This document shows positions 5,181 through 5,769 of a stretch of 5,769 nt of DNA, in pieces. Every line of letters begins with the position of its first letter. Position 1 is the first letter of the stretch. The notes below the pieces were generated by a model, which saw only the letters and a list, made by a program, of their open reading frames with translations, made no database searches and was not told the DNA's origin. Origin of the DNA: Acidobacteriota bacterium (lineage in GTDB: Bacteria; Acidobacteriota; Terriglobia; Versatilivoradales; Versatilivoraceae); NCBI GenBank assembly GCA_026706225.1, contig JAPOZE010000130.1, positions 1-5,769 of the forward strand. Direction: 5' to 3'. The translations under genes were made by a program, and so were the position numbers.

Positions 5181-5769
5181 TCAGGTGCCCTTCCCAAGCA
5201 GAACAATCGGAATGGTCTTCAAGGCGATCTTGACGTCCAGCAGCAAGGACCAGTTGTCGATATACTGCAGGTCCAACTTCATCCACTCCTCGAAATCGAT
5301 CTCGTTCCTGCCGCGAACCTGCCACAAGCAGGTCAGCCCCGGCTTCATCCGAAGCCTTCGACGCTGCCAGCGCTGGTAGTCTTCGACCTCTCGCGGAAGC
5401 GGCGGTCGGGGACCCACGAAGGACATGTCCCCCCTGAGGATGTTGATGAGCTGGGGCAGCTCATCCAGGCTGAACTTGCGCAGGAAGCGACCCACCGGCG
5501 TGCAGCGGGGGTCCTTGCCGATCTTGAAAACCGGTCCCGACATTTCGTTGAGGTGTTGCAGTTGGCTCCGGGCGGCTTCGGCGTCTTCCACCATGGACCG
5601 GAACTTGTAGAAGACGAACTCCCTTCCCCCCAACCCGCAGCGAATCTGTTTGAAGATGATCGGCCCCTTTGAGGTGGTCTTGACCAGGAGGGCAATCAAG
5701 GCGAACAGCGGCGCCGTCAACACCAGGAGCGCGCAGGCCAGGACCAGGTCGATGCCGTTCTTGACCAGG
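5181..5769 (-). CDS. Bacterial sugar transferase (polyprenyl-phosphate sugar-1-phosphate transferase), C-terminal part, runs off right edge
   Basis: 195 residues are visible, open to the right edge. A GTG at 5723 is inside the conserved domain, not the real start, because the in-frame residues before it (KNGIDLVLACALL) already belong to the family's membrane helix. In order: a hydrophobic helix (visible residues about 6-28), KGPIIFKQIRCG, YKFRSM, DPRCTPVGRFLRK, the catalytic Asp-Glu pair in SLDELPQ (visible D102 and E103), MSFVGPRPP, and the closing WQVRGR region. This is the monotopic phosphoglycosyl transferase fold. It transfers a sugar-1-phosphate from a nucleotide sugar to undecaprenyl phosphate at the inner membrane, the first step of exopolysaccharide, capsule or O-antigen assembly. 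Relatives such as WbaP and WcaJ have extra N-terminal membrane helices, which would lie outside the window. The sugar cannot be read from the sequence. It converges on the QueC-like gene. Confidence 0.93.
   Translation of the reverse strand, partial: LVKNGIDLVLACALLVLTAPLFALIALLVKTTSKGPIIFKQIRCGLGGREFVFYKFRSMVEDAEAARSQLQHLNEMSGPVFKIGKDPRCTPVGRFLRKFSLDELPQLINILRGDMSFVGPRPPLPREVEDYQRWQRRRLRMKPGLTCLWQVRGRNEIDFEEWMKLDLQYIDNWSLLLDVKIALKTIPIVLLGKGT

Noticed and set aside
4602..5672. A 356-codon plus-strand open frame across the QueC-like gene and the sugar transferase
   Set aside because: It is out of frame with the QueC motifs and antisense to the sugar transferase. The translation has no family features and crosses two well-supported genes.

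Overview
The window is an ordinary-looking, gene-dense bacterial chromosome segment. It is GC-rich by eye, with strongly G/C-ending codons, GTG and TTG starts alongside ATG, and purine-rich Shine-Dalgarno sites. No phylogenetic marker is present. The mix of a secreted two-module M16 peptidase, a small CxxC protein of the 'CWKCG...NFCDYF' type and a divergent QueC-like protein resembles what I recall from Acidobacteriota and related soil or marine lineages, but that is a weak inference. There is no sign of phage, insertion sequences, CRISPR, tRNA or rRNA.

Layout. Bases 1-100 (minus strand) hold the first 33 codons of a gene that runs off the left edge and looks like molybdopterin molybdenumtransferase (moeA). 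Bases 101-491 are a divergent intergenic region with several small repeats and one fair sigma70-like promoter (398-426). The plus strand then carries four genes in a row: a PmtA-like SAM-dependent methyltransferase (492-1262, TTG start), a large exported M16 zinc peptidase (1294-4098), a 96-residue cysteine-rich protein (4167-4457), and a QueC-like PP-loop enzyme with a zinc-binding Cys cluster (4462-5169, GTG start). The gaps are 31, 68 and 4 bases. The 68-base gap is almost filled by a nested stem-loop. Converging from the right (minus strand, 5181 to the right edge) is the C-terminal catalytic part of a membrane sugar-phosphate transferase, whose stop lies 11 bases from the QueC-like stop.

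How the genes may work together. The methyltransferase and peptidase are close enough to share a transcript, as are the cysteine-rich protein and the QueC-like enzyme, whose 4-base gap suggests translational coupling. The four genes do not form a recognised pathway. The two flanking genes, for molybdenum cofactor and envelope polysaccharide, are on the opposite strand and probably unrelated. The least understood part is the cysteine-rich protein and QueC-like pair. The enzyme keeps the ATP and zinc motifs of 7-cyano-7-deazaguanine synthase, but several substrate-side motifs differ and no other queuosine gene is in view.
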